A stretch of 64,000 nt of DNA from a bacterium (GCA_025782395.1 JALGZD010000161.1:105623-169622); one strand, 5' to 3'; positions 16,224 through 25,301 are shown, counted from the first letter of the stretch. Notes: generated from the sequence alone by a model not told the origin. Program-made: numbers and translations.

Positions 16224-17456
16224 ATGAAGGGGACAATCATAGCGATGGTGGTTCTGATCGCTCTTTTCGCGGGGACGGCCTGCGCGCAGAAGAGCGTTCA
16301 GGAGCTCACTGCGGCCAGAATGCCGGACTCAGCGCGCGAGGCCCAGGAGCCGGTTCTGCGGTCAGTGGCCATCGGAGAAGCCGGCAGCTCTGTCCGGGAG
16401 CGGAACCGCCTGACGACGAACGTCGCGTATCCCGGCGCTCCGAGTGCCGACGATCTCGGTTTCCGTGATCCACCGTGCGAGCTCGAGTGTGATCCCTGTG
16501 CCTACACTGAGGGCGAGGAACCCTGCTACGATGGCTACGTCGACGTTTTCAACAGTGGATGCAACAATCCCGCCGAATCCTTCTCTCATATCGACCCGGC
16601 CTACGGCAGGATCACGATGTGTGGTCTGAGCGGCACATATGTGTCGGGCGGGAACTCCTACCGCGACACCGACTGGTACGAGATCGTGCTGACCGAGTCG
16701 CGTGAGATAGAGTTCTGCTGCACGGCTGAGTTCCCGCTCCAGATGTTCATCATCGATGGGATCCTGGGCTGCAGCGACTACGACGTCCTCGAGAACCTGC
16801 CGGTAGACGAGTGTACCGAGGGCTGTATCACGATAACCATCGGTCCGGGGACGTTCTGGCTGTGGGTCGGGCCGCAGGTCTTCGAGGGGCTCGCTTGCGA
16901 TCTCGACTACATCATGACGATCGACGGCTACTACGCCGATGACTGCGTTCTGGACTGTCCGGGAGGCGCCGAGATTGAGGGTGAACCGGAGTGCGGACCC
17001 GGCTATGTGGACCACTTCAACGGCGGCTGCAATTCGCATCCGGAGGTCTTCTCGTCTCTGGTGCCAAGCGCATCTACCATATGGGTGTGTGGAAAGAGCG
17101 GTGTCCACTCCAGTCCTGGAGGGTTGTGTTACAGGGACACGGACTGGTACGAGATCGTCCTCGACGAGCCGCGCGAGATCGAGTTCTGTGCGGCGGCCGA
17201 GTTTCCCGTTCAGACGTTTCTGATCGTACCCGACCCGGATTGCACCAATCCCGTGATCATCGACGAGCAGTTCGGAGGCTCCTGCGAAGATATCTGCATG
17301 ACCCAAGTGCTCGATCCAGGTACATACTGGCTCTGGATCGGACCATCGTACTGGTTGCCGACCGACTGTGATCGCAGGTACATCATGACCGTCAGCGGCT
17401 ACACGACGCCGGTCGAACGCACGAGCTGGGGGATGATCAAGGGGCTCTACCGGTAG
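16224..17456 (+). CDS. Secreted Cys-rich protein with duplicated domain and WGxIKxxYR tail
   Basis: This is a 410-residue exported protein of unknown function. The signal peptide is residues 1-21 (cleavage near ACAQ). After a linker, two homologous halves of about 145 residues follow (about 85-245 and 246-400). Both contain a GYVD-hF-G-CN segment, the identical YRDTDWYEIVL stretch, REIEFC, and a G-x-FWLWVGP or G-x-YWLWIGP segment before an aspartate-rich end. The domain resembles bacterial pre-peptidase-like sandwiches. The many paired Cys suggest disulfides. It ends in TSWGMIKGLYR, the tail shared with the two secreted proteins upstream. GGGAGG precedes the ATG at 16224. Confidence 0.75.
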   Translation: MKGTIIAMVVLIALFAGTACAQKSVQELTAARMPDSAREAQEPVLRSVAIGEAGSSVRERNRLTTNVAYPGAPSADDLGFRDPPCELECDPCAYTEGEEPCYDGYVDVFNSGCNNPAESFSHIDPAYGRITMCGLSGTYVSGGNSYRDTDWYEIVLTESREIEFCCTAEFPLQMFIIDGILGCSDYDVLENLPVDECTEGCITITIGPGTFWLWVGPQVFEGLACDLDYIMTIDGYYADDCVLDCPGGAEIEGEPECGPGYVDHFNGGCNSHPEVFSSLVPSASTIWVCGKSGVHSSPGGLCYRDTDWYEIVLDEPREIEFCAAAEFPVQTFLIVPDPDCTNPVIIDEQFGGSCEDICMTQVLDPGTYWLWIGPSYWLPTDCDRRYIMTVSGYTTPVERTSWGMIKGLYR

Positions 17457-17539
17457 CTGGCGACGGCCACGACTGCCAGCCGCGCTTCCTTGGCCGAACG
17501 CGTGACACCGGCCGTTCGTACGACTGTCCGTCCCGTATC

Positions 17540-17569
17540 GGGGCCGATCCCGCATGGGGTCGGCCCCGT
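17540..17569 (+). terminator. Hairpin terminator before purD
   Basis: GGGGCCGA (17540-17547) pairs with TCGGCCCC (17560-17567), then GTT. It separates the secreted-protein gene from purD. Confidence 0.65.
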
Positions 17570-17599
17570 TCGACTGGCGCTTCCCTGGAAGGCAGAGAA

Positions 17600-18910
17600 A
17601 TGAAGATTCTCGTAGTAGGTGGAGGAGGCCGCGAGCACGCGCTGGTCTGGAAGCTCGCACAGAGCCCGACGGTGACCGACATCATTGCAGCGCCCGGCAA
17701 CGCCGGGATCGCAGAGCTCGCGCGGTGTCTACCGGTGCCGGCCGATGATATCGAAGGGCTTGTTCGCCTGGCATCGGAGGAGCGTTGCGATCTCACCGTT
17801 GTCGGGCCTGAGATCCCGCTGACAATGGGAATCGCCGACAGGTTCGCCGATGAGAGACTTGCCGTCTTCGGTCCGTCGAAGTCAGCCGCCCGCCTTGAAG
17901 GAAGCAAGTGGTTTGCGAAGGAACTCATGCTGCGTGCCGGCATCCCGACTGCACGCGCCTGGGCGACCACGAGCCGGGGCGAGGCGGTTTCCCACGTTCG
18001 CGAACTCGGAGCCCCCGTCGTGATCAAGGCCGATGGGCTGGCCGCCGGCAAAGGCGTCATGATAGCCGCGAGCGAGGACGAAGCTCTTGCAGCGATAGAT
18101 GCCGTGCTTACCGAAGGGCGGTTCGGCGGGGCCGGTTCCCGCGTCCTGGTTGAGGAGCACCTTGAGGGAGAGGAGGCGTCGATACTGGCCTTCACTGACG
18201 GGCGCAGCATCGCATCGGTCGTTCCCTCGCAGGACCACAAGCGGGCGCTTGATGGAGACGGGGGACCGAACACGGGAGGGATGGGCGCGTACGCGCCGGC
18301 ACCTGTCGTGGACAAACGCATGTTGGCCGAGATCGAGCGCGACGTTGTCACTGCAGCAGTCCGCACCCTCGCCGAGGAGTATGACACGGAGTACCGCGGC
18401 GTCCTCTATGCGGGACTCATGATCACCGAGGATGGGCCCAAGGTGCTCGAGTTCAACTGCCGCTTCGGCGACCCGGAAACGCAAGTAGTCCTCCCGCTTC
18501 TCGACGGTGATCTGGCCGAGATTATGATGTCGGTCGCCACGGGCGAACTTGATCCATCCTGCGTTGGGGCGACGGGTGAGTCCGCTGCCTGTGTCGTCAT
18601 GGCCTCCGGTGGGTATCCCGGTGCGTACGGGAAAGGGAAACCGATCAGTGGTCTGGCAGTCGCCGGCGCCATGGAGGGTGTCGTCGTATTCCATGCAGGA
18701 ACTGCCGACAGTGATGGTGCGACGGTGACGGCGGGCGGTCGTGTGCTGGGCATCACCGGCACCGGCCCGACTCTGCCCGCTGCGCTCAACCGCGCGTATA
18801 CAGGTGTCACTGCAATCAGCTTTGATGATGCGCACTACAGGACTGACATAGGGTACCGCGCACTCGAGAAGGTAGGGGATGCAAAGGTTGGTGGGAGGGA
18901 CGACGCGTGA
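17600..18910 (+). CDS. purD: Phosphoribosylamine--glycine ligase
   Basis: PurD (GAR synthetase) joins phosphoribosylamine and glycine with ATP, the second step of purine synthesis. The 436-residue length and ATP-grasp layout are typical: MKILVVGGGGREHALVWKL at the N-terminus, the PVVIKADGLAAGKGVMIA ATP-binding segment at about 136-153, HKRALDGDGGPNTGGMGAY at about 214-232, and EFNCRFGDPETQ at about 285-296. The next gene overlaps its stop by four bases, so the two are translationally coupled. purM lies 34 kb away, so the pathway genes are dispersed. Confidence 0.97.
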   Translation: MKILVVGGGGREHALVWKLAQSPTVTDIIAAPGNAGIAELARCLPVPADDIEGLVRLASEERCDLTVVGPEIPLTMGIADRFADERLAVFGPSKSAARLEGSKWFAKELMLRAGIPTARAWATTSRGEAVSHVRELGAPVVIKADGLAAGKGVMIAASEDEALAAIDAVLTEGRFGGAGSRVLVEEHLEGEEASILAFTDGRSIASVVPSQDHKRALDGDGGPNTGGMGAYAPAPVVDKRMLAEIERDVVTAAVRTLAEEYDTEYRGVLYAGLMITEDGPKVLEFNCRFGDPETQVVLPLLDGDLAEIMMSVATGELDPSCVGATGESAACVVMASGGYPGAYGKGKPISGLAVAGAMEGVVVFHAGTADSDGATVTAGGRVLGITGTGPTLPAALNRAYTGVTAISFDDAHYRTDIGYRALEKVGDAKVGGRDDA

Positions 18911-19545
18911 AGGAGATTGACCTTACTCAAGGAAGTGATGAGACGACCAGGGACCTCCTCAGGCCGGCCGCGCTCGCGATCAAGGACGGGGCACTGGTAG
19001 TGCTACCCACGATGACGTACTACGCTCTCTGCGCCGATGCGCTCAATCCGGATGCAGTCCGGAGGGTGTTCCGGGCAAAGGAGAGAGATGCCTCCAAGCC
19101 ACTCATCGCCCTTGTGGATTCCTTTGAGATGGCGAAGCCGCTCGTCAACGACATACCTCCGTCCGTCAGAGAACTGGAGTGGAAGCTGGGGAGCAGGGGA
19201 ATCACCTACGTGCTTCAAGCGTCGGACAAACTTCCGGAGGAACTGACCGCCGGCACCGGCACGGTCGCCGTCAGGTTTGAACGCAACGAGGTGGTTCAGG
19301 AAGTCCTGGCTCTGATCGGTCAGCCGATCACGGCTCCGAGCGCGAATATCGAGGGACGTGAACCCCCACGGAATGTGGACGAAGCCGTGGCACAGCTCCG
19401 CGACTGGATCGAAGTTGCTGTAAGGTGGTACCCATCGGGGGCAGTGGCGCCGACCACCGTTGTAGACCTCACGACCTCATCGCCGACCGTGCTCAGGGAG
19501 GGCACTGTGTCGGTGGCCGATGTACGGGCTGTGCTCGGCTCGTAG
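18907..19545 (+). CDS. Sua5/YciO/YrdC-family protein (threonylcarbamoyl-AMP synthase)
   Basis: This 212-residue protein belongs to the YrdC fold family whose TsaC/Sua5 members make threonylcarbamoyl-AMP from threonine, bicarbonate and ATP for the t6A37 tRNA modification. Visible family segments are ALVVLPTMTYYALCADA, VFRAKERDASKPLIAL, TVAVRF and ITAPSANIEG. It lacks the Sua5 C-terminal extension, so it is of the short TsaC type. The GTG start overlaps the purD stop by four bases. YciO-like paralogs share the fold, so activity is likely but not certain. Confidence 0.88.
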   Translation: MKEIDLTQGSDETTRDLLRPAALAIKDGALVVLPTMTYYALCADALNPDAVRRVFRAKERDASKPLIALVDSFEMAKPLVNDIPPSVRELEWKLGSRGITYVLQASDKLPEELTAGTGTVAVRFERNEVVQEVLALIGQPITAPSANIEGREPPRNVDEAVAQLRDWIEVAVRWYPSGAVAPTTVVDLTTSSPTVLREGTVSVADVRAVLGS

Positions 19546-19548
19546 AGG

Positions 19549-19641
19549 CGTACCCGTGGGCGTACCCGCGGGACTCGGCGGGCGTACCCGCGGGACTCGG
19601 CGGGCGTACCCGCGGGACTCGGCGGGCGTACCCGCGGGCGG
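19549..19641. repeat. GC-rich 22-bp tandem repeat array
   Basis: Three perfect 22-bp units start at 19561, 19583 and 19605, each made of CGTACCCGCGGG followed by ACTCGGCGGG. Partial copies flank them (19549-19560 with one change, and 19627-19641). The array begins three bases after the stop of the YrdC gene and ends just before the promoter of the next operon. Confidence 0.92.
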
Positions 19642-19667
19642 CCGCTTCCCTTTTCGGCTCTCAGCGG

Positions 19668-19696
19668 TTGACTAGCTGCTTTCTCCTGCCTAGACT
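19668..19696 (+). promoter_or_regulatory. Sigma-70 promoter of the phosphatase-rpiB-glyA-deaminase operon
   Basis: TTGACT (19668-19673), a 17-base spacer and TAGACT (19691-19696) stand 31 bases before the first start codon, right after the 22-bp repeats. Confidence 0.72.
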
Positions 19697-19726
19697 CTAA
19701 GCCTATCCTTGCATTGAGAGGAATTG

Positions 19727-20197
19727 ATGGCTCTGTCCGTTCTACTCGTTTGCACGGGCAACTCGTGCCGGAGCGCGATGGCCGAGGGGATGCTGCGTGA
19801 GATGCTCCCCGGGGATCATCTGGACGATGTTGAGGTGCGCTCCGTCGGGACAGCCAATCTGGAAGGCATGCCGCCGACGGACCATGCAATCTCGGTGACG
19901 CTCCATCACGGCGTGGACATCTCGGCGCACCGCTCGAGCGGTCTCACGCGTCTCGCGCTGGAGCAGGCGGACCTTGTTCTGGTCATGACCGCGATCCATC
20001 GGGAACTCATCATCGAGCTGGATCCGACGGCGGCCGATCGTACGTTCCTGCTCTCGGACTACGCTGATGGTTCGGACATCGATGTTCCTGATCCTATCGG
20101 CGGCTCGGTAGAGGAATATGAGGTGGTGTTCGACATGCTCGATGGCTACCTGCGAAGCTCACTTCCGAAACTGCTGGAACTCGCCGGGAAGACGTAG
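19727..20197 (+). CDS. Low-molecular-weight protein phosphatase (arginine/tyrosine phosphatase family)
   Basis: This 156-residue enzyme removes phosphate from protein side chains. The P-loop CTGNSCRS is at residues 9-16, with nucleophile C9 and R15, and the general-acid loop VPDPIGG is near residue 120. The P-loop resembles the protein-arginine phosphatase YwlE (CTGNTCRS), where the Thr shapes substrate choice; here that place is Ser, so both tyrosine and arginine phosphatase activity are possible. The ATG at 19727 has GAGAGGA just upstream; a TTG precedes it in frame. It heads an operon with rpiB, glyA and a dCMP deaminase, an arrangement seen in many bacteria. Confidence 0.9.
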   Translation: MALSVLLVCTGNSCRSAMAEGMLREMLPGDHLDDVEVRSVGTANLEGMPPTDHAISVTLHHGVDISAHRSSGLTRLALEQADLVLVMTAIHRELIIELDPTAADRTFLLSDYADGSDIDVPDPIGGSVEEYEVVFDMLDGYLRSSLPKLLELAGKT

Positions 20198-20217
20198 AGA
20201 GCTACGGGGAGGGGGAC

Positions 20218-20667
20218 GTGCACGCTATGACAATCGCGATGGGATCCGATCACGCGGGGTTCAGCATCAAGACGGTCGTGAAGAACCATCTGACGTCGCT
20301 CGGTATGGATGTGAGAGATCACGGCACCGACAGCGAGGAAGCCGTTGACTACGCAGACTACGGCGTCCCCGCCGCGCGTGATGTCGCATCGGGAGAGGCG
20401 GACCGTGGCATCCTCGTCTGCGGGTCTGGTCAGGGCATGGTCATGGTGGCGAACAAGGTCAGTGGGATAAGGGCCGCGCTCGCGTGGAGCGAGGAGATAG
20501 CCCGGCTGTCGCGGCAGCACAACGACGCGAACGTCCTCTGCCTGCCCGGCCGGTTCGTGGACGCAGAACTCGCCGTCCGGATAGTGGATACATGGCTCGC
20601 TGAGGGATTCGAGGGCGGAAGACATGTGGCCCGCGTTGACAAGATAATGAAGGCGGAGGGGGAGTAA
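20218..20667 (+). CDS. rpiB: Ribose-5-phosphate isomerase B
   Basis: RpiB interconverts ribose 5-phosphate and ribulose 5-phosphate. The 149-residue protein shows the family N-terminus [11 protein letters not shown], the DYADYG segment, the [18 protein letters not shown] loop that carries the catalytic Cys, and the [12 protein letters not shown] segment. The GTG at 20218 has GGAGG five bases upstream; an ATG at 20227 is an alternative. glyA starts two bases after its stop. Confidence 0.95.
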   Translation: MHAMTIAMGSDHAGFSIKTVVKNHLTSLGMDVRDHGTDSEEAVDYADYGVPAARDVASGEADRGILVCGSGQGMVMVANKVSGIRAALAWSEEIARLSRQHNDANVLCLPGRFVDAELAVRIVDTWLAEGFEGGRHVARVDKIMKAEGE

Positions 20668-20669
20668 GA

Positions 20670-21962
20670 ATGCCAGCACTACGGGACGTAGATCCGGAGA
20701 TATTCGAGGCGATACAGTCGGAGATACGCCGGCAGACCGACAAACTGGAGCTCATAGCGTCCGAGAACTTCACGAGCGGGGCGGTGAGGGAAGCCGTGGG
20801 GTCGGTGATGACGAACAAGTACGCTGAGGGCTACCCGTATTTCCGCAAGAAGGACGGGACGATCAACTGGAATCGGAACGGCCGTTACTACGGTGGCTGC
20901 GAGTTCGTGGACAGGGCGGAGAACCTGGCCATCGCCAGAGCGAAGGACCTGTTCGGAGCGGACCACGCGAACGTCCAGCCTCATTCAGGAAGCCAGGCGA
21001 ATATGGCCGTCTACTTTGCCCTCCTGAACCCGGGCGACACGTACTTCGGCCTTGAGCTGTCTCACGGCGGTCACCTGACGCACGGTCATCCTATCAGCTT
21101 CTCCGGGATGTTCTACAATGTCATCCACTACGGTGTCGACAAAGAGACCGAGGTCCTCGACTACGACGTTCTCCGGAAGCTGGCACTGGAGCACAAGCCG
21201 AAGCTCATCGTGACCGGCGCATCCGCCTACCCTAGAACTCTCGACTTCGCGAAGTTCCGTGAGATCGCAGACGAGGTCGGCGCCGCTCTCATGGTCGACA
21301 TGGCACACATCGCGGGTCTCGTCGCAGCCGGTATTCACCCAAGTCCGATTCCGTACGCGGACGTCGTGACGACGACAACTCACAAGACGCTACGCGGTCC
21401 GCGGGGGGGGATGGTTCTGTGCAGGGAAACACTTGCACGAGCCATTGACAAGATGGTCTTCCCGGGGATTCAGGGTGGTCCACTGATGCACGTCATCGCC
21501 GGCAAGGCGGTCTGCCTCAAGGAGGCGATGCAGCCGTCGTTCCGGGAGTATCAGAAGCGCATCGTTGAGAACGCGCAGCACATGGCGGAAGCCTTCAAGC
21601 GCCACGGTTTCCGGCTCGTGTCCGATGGAACCGACACGCATCTCATGCTCGTCGATCTGAGGACGAAGGGCGTGACCGGAAAGGTCGCCGAGAAGTCGCT
21701 GGAGAAGGCCGGCATCACCGTCAACAAGAACACAATTCCGTTCGACCCGGAGAAGCCGTTCATCGCGAGCGGTATCCGCGTCGGGACACCGGCGCTGACC
21801 ACCCGCGGCATGGGAGCTACCGAGATCGACAAGGTGGTGGCCCTTATCGACAAGGTCCTGACAGATCCCGAGAACGAACAGAATCTTGAAATGGTCAAGC
21901 AGGAAGTTGAGGAGTTCTGTGTCAACTTCCCCCTTATCGTAGGCGAGGAGAGGTCGGTATAG
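20670..21962 (+). CDS. glyA: Serine hydroxymethyltransferase
   Basis: GlyA transfers the serine hydroxymethyl group to tetrahydrofolate, giving glycine and methylene-THF. The 430-residue PLP enzyme shows [52 protein letters not shown] and the PLP-lysine segment [14 protein letters not shown] with K239. The start is preceded by GGAGGGGGAG inside the rpiB end. Its place between rpiB and the dCMP deaminase fits one-carbon supply for nucleotide synthesis. Confidence 0.97.
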   Translation: MPALRDVDPEIFEAIQSEIRRQTDKLELIASENFTSGAVREAVGSVMTNKYAEGYPYFRKKDGTINWNRNGRYYGGCEFVDRAENLAIARAKDLFGADHANVQPHSGSQANMAVYFALLNPGDTYFGLELSHGGHLTHGHPISFSGMFYNVIHYGVDKETEVLDYDVLRKLALEHKPKLIVTGASAYPRTLDFAKFREIADEVGAALMVDMAHIAGLVAAGIHPSPIPYADVVTTTTHKTLRGPRGGMVLCRETLARAIDKMVFPGIQGGPLMHVIAGKAVCLKEAMQPSFREYQKRIVENAQHMAEAFKRHGFRLVSDGTDTHLMLVDLRTKGVTGKVAEKSLEKAGITVNKNTIPFDPEKPFIASGIRVGTPALTTRGMGATEIDKVVALIDKVLTDPENEQNLEMVKQEVEEFCVNFPLIVGEERSV

Positions 21963-22021
21963 CAGGACCAGCGGCACGGCGGGAAGGGCCTTGCGGGAGA
22001 CACTTTCAGAGGACACAGGCT

Positions 22022-22489
22022 TTGACCAAGAGACCACCGTGGGACGATTACTTCATGAGCATCGCGAAGCTTGTCGCGGGGCGCTCGACCTGCCTCAGGC
22101 GGTCGGTCGGCGCCATCATCGTCAAGGACCGTAGGATCCTGGCCACCGGATACAACGGAGCACCGGCGGGACTACCTCACTGCGACGAGATCGGCTGCAT
22201 CCGGGAGAAGTTGAACATCCCGCACGGTGAACGACACGAACTCTGCCGTGGGATCCACGCTGAGCAGAACGCCATCATCCAGTCTGCAAACTACGGAACC
22301 GGTATCAGCGGTTCCGCGATCTACACGACACACCACCCCTGTTCTGTCTGCGCGAAGATGATCATCAACGCCGGGATCAGGCGTGTGATTTCTGCAGACG
22401 ACTATCCGGACGAACTCGCATCAGAGCTGTTTGCACAGGCCGGGATCCCGGTCGTCGTCCTCAGCGATCCGGCGAAGGTGGGTTCTTGA
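22022..22489 (+). CDS. dCMP deaminase (ComEB type)
   Basis: This 155-residue zinc enzyme deaminates dCMP to dUMP, the precursor for thymidylate synthesis. The zinc site is H79-A-E81 plus C107 and C110 (HAEQNAII and PCSVC), and the N-terminus [20 protein letters not shown] is characteristic of the family. The start is TTG with AGAGGA about ten bases before it; an internal ATG would remove conserved residues. It is the last gene of the operon that begins with the phosphatase, and it sits directly before the ribonucleotide reductase. Confidence 0.93.
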   Translation: MTKRPPWDDYFMSIAKLVAGRSTCLRRSVGAIIVKDRRILATGYNGAPAGLPHCDEIGCIREKLNIPHGERHELCRGIHAEQNAIIQSANYGTGISGSAIYTTHHPCSVCAKMIINAGIRRVISADDYPDELASELFAQAGIPVVVLSDPAKVGS

Positions 22490-22573
22490 CGCGTGGAGAA
22501 CCCTCTGTTGGGCCGGCTGGTGCATTCTTCCATCACTTGCCCCAAGAAAAACCACGGTCGAGATGCTAATCGC

Positions 22574-22601
22574 TTGACACGATTCGCCGTCGGCTGATAA
22601 T
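22574..22601 (+). promoter_or_regulatory. Sigma-70 promoter of the ribonucleotide reductase gene
   Basis: TTGACA (22574-22579), a 16-base spacer and GATAAT (22596-22601) lie in the 301-base gap before nrdD, leaving a leader of about 180 bases. The leader has a perfect palindrome CCGCTAGCGG (22626-22635) after an unused AAGGAGGA (22615-22622). I see no match to known riboswitch cores. Confidence 0.7.
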
Positions 22602-22790
22602 CTGCAAATCGCCGAAGGAGGAAGACCGCTAGCGGATGATGTGTGGTGCGCGTGGAGCAGCCTTCCCACCTTGAGTACCAACCAACCATTGCTAACAGAC
22701 AACTGAAGGTGAGAGCTTCGATCGGGTTCCCCCGCTTCGATGCCGCAGTGATTCACAGATTCTGATCACGAGAGGATCGGTGGCGCATCA

Positions 22791-25301
22791 ATGTCGGAAT
22801 TGAAAGATGACGGTTCCTCCGTTGAGTTGACAGCAAGTGATAACAGACTTACTGCGATTGAGGAAATGTCCAGGTACGATGACATCGCGGTGGATGATGA
22901 AGTACCCTCCAGTCCCAGGCGTCTCAAGCTCTACATGGACGAGGACGAGATCCTTGGTCTTCACCGGAGACTTGCGAGCAGGCTCTTCCATCTCGTGCGG
23001 AAGCGAAGCGGGAAAATCGTCCCGTTCGACAGGAAGAAGATAACTACCGCCATCTTCAAGGCAGCGCAGGAGGTGGGGGGCAGGGATCAGGAGGCCGCAG
23101 AGCGGCTCACGGACGAAGTGCTTCTCTACATGTACTCCGAAACAGGCGCTAAGTTGCCGCAGGTGGAGGAGATACAGGACTCGATAGAGAAGATCCTCGT
23201 AGAGAGGGGCCACGCGAAGACGGCCAAGGCTTTCATTCTGTATAGAGACAAGCGAGCGAGGATCCGCAGGGCGGATATCAACATAGGTCTCGCGGGTCTC
23301 GAGAAGCAGCGTCGCCTGGGACTCGATTCGACCGATCTCTCCCTCTTCGTAAGAACGTCCGGCGATGACATCATGGCGTGGGATCGCGAGAAGATTATAG
23401 AGACGCTTGTTCGCGAGGCAGACGTTCCTGTTGAGAAAGCCGAGAAGATCAGTCGCGAAGTCGAGGATCAGATCGCGCTCGGCGCGACCGCGGTTATCAC
23501 GGCGCCGCTCATTCGCGAGCTTGTAGATGCGAAGCTCATCGAGCACGGTCTCGAGGACGCGCGCCGCAGACACACGCGACTCGGTGTTCCCCTCTATGAC
23601 GCGAAGAGAATCATTCTCGAGCCGAACAAAGAGAACGCGAACATTCCGCACAACCCCGAAGCGACCAACATGTCTCTGGCGGAGGCCGTGAAGAAGCAGT
23701 ACGCGCTTCTCTCCGTGTTCAGCCAGGAGGTCGCGGACGCACACGCTCGCGGGGACATTCACCTGCACGATCTCGGCTTCTTCGATAGACCCTACTGTTC
23801 CGGGCAGTCGATCGAGTACGTAAAGAAGTTCGGTCTCAGCCTCCCGAACGCTCTCTCCATTGCGAAGCCCGCGAAGCATCCAGAGATCCTGCTCGCGCAT
23901 ATGGTGAAGTTCTCAGCAGCGCTTCAGGGCCACTTCGCCGGGGCAATCGGATGGGATGCGGTCAACACGTTCTTCTCACCGTTTCTCGAAGGCATGTCCG
24001 ACCGCGACATCCACCAGCTCGCCGAGATGATGATCTTCGAGTACTCGCAGCAGAGCGTCGCGCGGGGAGGCCAGGCCATCTTCAGCGACATCAACATCTA
24101 CTGGGAGACGCCGAAGCACTTCACCGACGTTCCGGCTATCGGTCCGGGCGGCAAGTACACGGGAGGCACCTACAAGGACTACGAGAAGGACTCACAGCGC
24201 TTCGCCATGGCTCTCTTCGACGTGTATAAGGAGGGTGATGGGACCGGGCGTCCTTTCTTTTTCCCGAAGCCGCTGGTTCACATCACCGACACCTTCTTCA
24301 AGACCCCCGGCCATGAGGATTTCCTGCTGCATATCTCGAATGTTGCCGCCGACAAGGGCAATACCTACTTCGTGTTTGACAGGGGCGACACGGCGAAGAT
24401 TTCGGAATGCTGCCGGCTCTCCTTCAAACTGGATGCGTCTGATCTTGAGGACGCCAAGGAGCCGTGGAGGATGCGCTACTCGGCTCTTCAGAATGTCACG
24501 ATCAACCTCCCGCGCGCCGCATACTATGCGAAGGGGGATGACCAGAGGCTGTTCGAGAAGATCGACGAGGCTTTCGAACTCGTTGTCAAGGCGCACGAGC
24601 AGAAGCGTCTCATCATAGAGAAGCTGCTCGCGATGGGAGACGCCGGACCGCTGGCGCTTCTGACGATGAAGCAGGACGGTCAGGAGTACCTGCGAATGCA
24701 TCGGGTGACCTTCCTCGTCGGACTCCTTGGTCTGAACGAACTGGTGCAGAGTCACCTCGGCGAGGAGATACACGAGTCCGATCGTGCGTTCCGCCTGGCA
24801 CTCAGGGTCATCGCCCATCTCAAGCTCGAGTGTGAGCGTTGGTCGGAGAAGACGGGCATGAAGCTCGTCCTCGAACAGACGCCGGCCGAATCGGCGGCCT
24901 ACCGGCTTGCCAAGCTGGACCTCGAACACTTCCCGAGTCAGGCGGGGGCGGTCGTGAAAGGAAATATCTCGCTGGGAGAGGTCTACTACACGAACTCGAC
25001 GTTCCTGAACGTGGCTGAAAGAATCAGTCCTATCGAGCGCGTGAAGAAGGAAGGTATGTTCCACGATATGATTGAGGCCGGAGCCCTCTCTCACATCTGG
25101 ATAGCGGACAGCCACCCGGAGAAGGAAGCTATTGCGAGCTTCGTCAAGGCCACGTTCTTCCATACGCGAAACGCGCAGATAGCGTTCTCGCCGGAATTCA
25201 CAACCTGCAACGTCTGCCAGAGAGTAAGCCGTGGTCTCGTTGATACCTGTCCGTACTGCGCGGCGTCGCAGATCCCGGGAATCACAAGCAGAACCAAGTA
25301 A
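22791..25301 (+). CDS. nrdD: Anaerobic (class III-type) ribonucleoside-triphosphate reductase lacking the glycyl-radical site
   Basis: This 836-residue protein is an NrdD-like reductase making deoxynucleotides. An ATP-cone is at about residues 62-160 (RSGKIVPFDRKKITTAIFKA) and a second cone-like region at 185-285. The catalytic barrel has NIPHNPEATNMSLAEAVKK, DIHLHDLGF, ARGGQAIFSDINIYWETP, ISECCRLSFKLD and LQNVTINLPRAAY. The C-terminal zinc site is C806, C809, C820, C823. Family members continue from there into a segment with R-V-x-G-Y, whose Gly carries the radical; this protein stops at GITSRTK, just where that Gly is expected. No nrdG activase lies nearby. The start has GAGAGGATCGG upstream, and a redoxin follows. 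Confidence 0.88.
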   Translation: MSELKDDGSSVELTASDNRLTAIEEMSRYDDIAVDDEVPSSPRRLKLYMDEDEILGLHRRLASRLFHLVRKRSGKIVPFDRKKITTAIFKAAQEVGGRDQEAAERLTDEVLLYMYSETGAKLPQVEEIQDSIEKILVERGHAKTAKAFILYRDKRARIRRADINIGLAGLEKQRRLGLDSTDLSLFVRTSGDDIMAWDREKIIETLVREADVPVEKAEKISREVEDQIALGATAVITAPLIRELVDAKLIEHGLEDARRRHTRLGVPLYDAKRIILEPNKENANIPHNPEATNMSLAEAVKKQYALLSVFSQEVADAHARGDIHLHDLGFFDRPYCSGQSIEYVKKFGLSLPNALSIAKPAKHPEILLAHMVKFSAALQGHFAGAIGWDAVNTFFSPFLEGMSDRDIHQLAEMMIFEYSQQSVARGGQAIFSDINIYWETPKHFTDVPAIGPGGKYTGGTYKDYEKDSQRFAMALFDVYKEGDGTGRPFFFPKPLVHITDTFFKTPGHEDFLLHISNVAADKGNTYFVFDRGDTAKISECCRLSFKLDASDLEDAKEPWRMRYSALQNVTINLPRAAYYAKGDDQRLFEKIDEAFELVVKAHEQKRLIIEKLLAMGDAGPLALLTMKQDGQEYLRMHRVTFLVGLLGLNELVQSHLGEEIHESDRAFRLALRVIAHLKLECERWSEKTGMKLVLEQTPAESAAYRLAKLDLEHFPSQAGAVVKGNISLGEVYYTNSTFLNVAERISPIERVKKEGMFHDMIEAGALSHIWIADSHPEKEAIASFVKATFFHTRNAQIAFSPEFTTCNVCQRVSRGLVDTCPYCAASQIPGITSRTK

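Noticed and set aside
16362..17660. 432-codon reverse-strand open frame over the Cys-rich secreted protein gene
   Set aside because: It is a GC-driven shadow; the forward frame has a signal peptide, domain duplication and ribosome-binding site.
22602..22790. Cobalamin riboswitch or NrdR box before nrdD
   Set aside because: No B12-box core or NrdR-type palindrome could be found; only a short CCGCTAGCGG palindrome is present.
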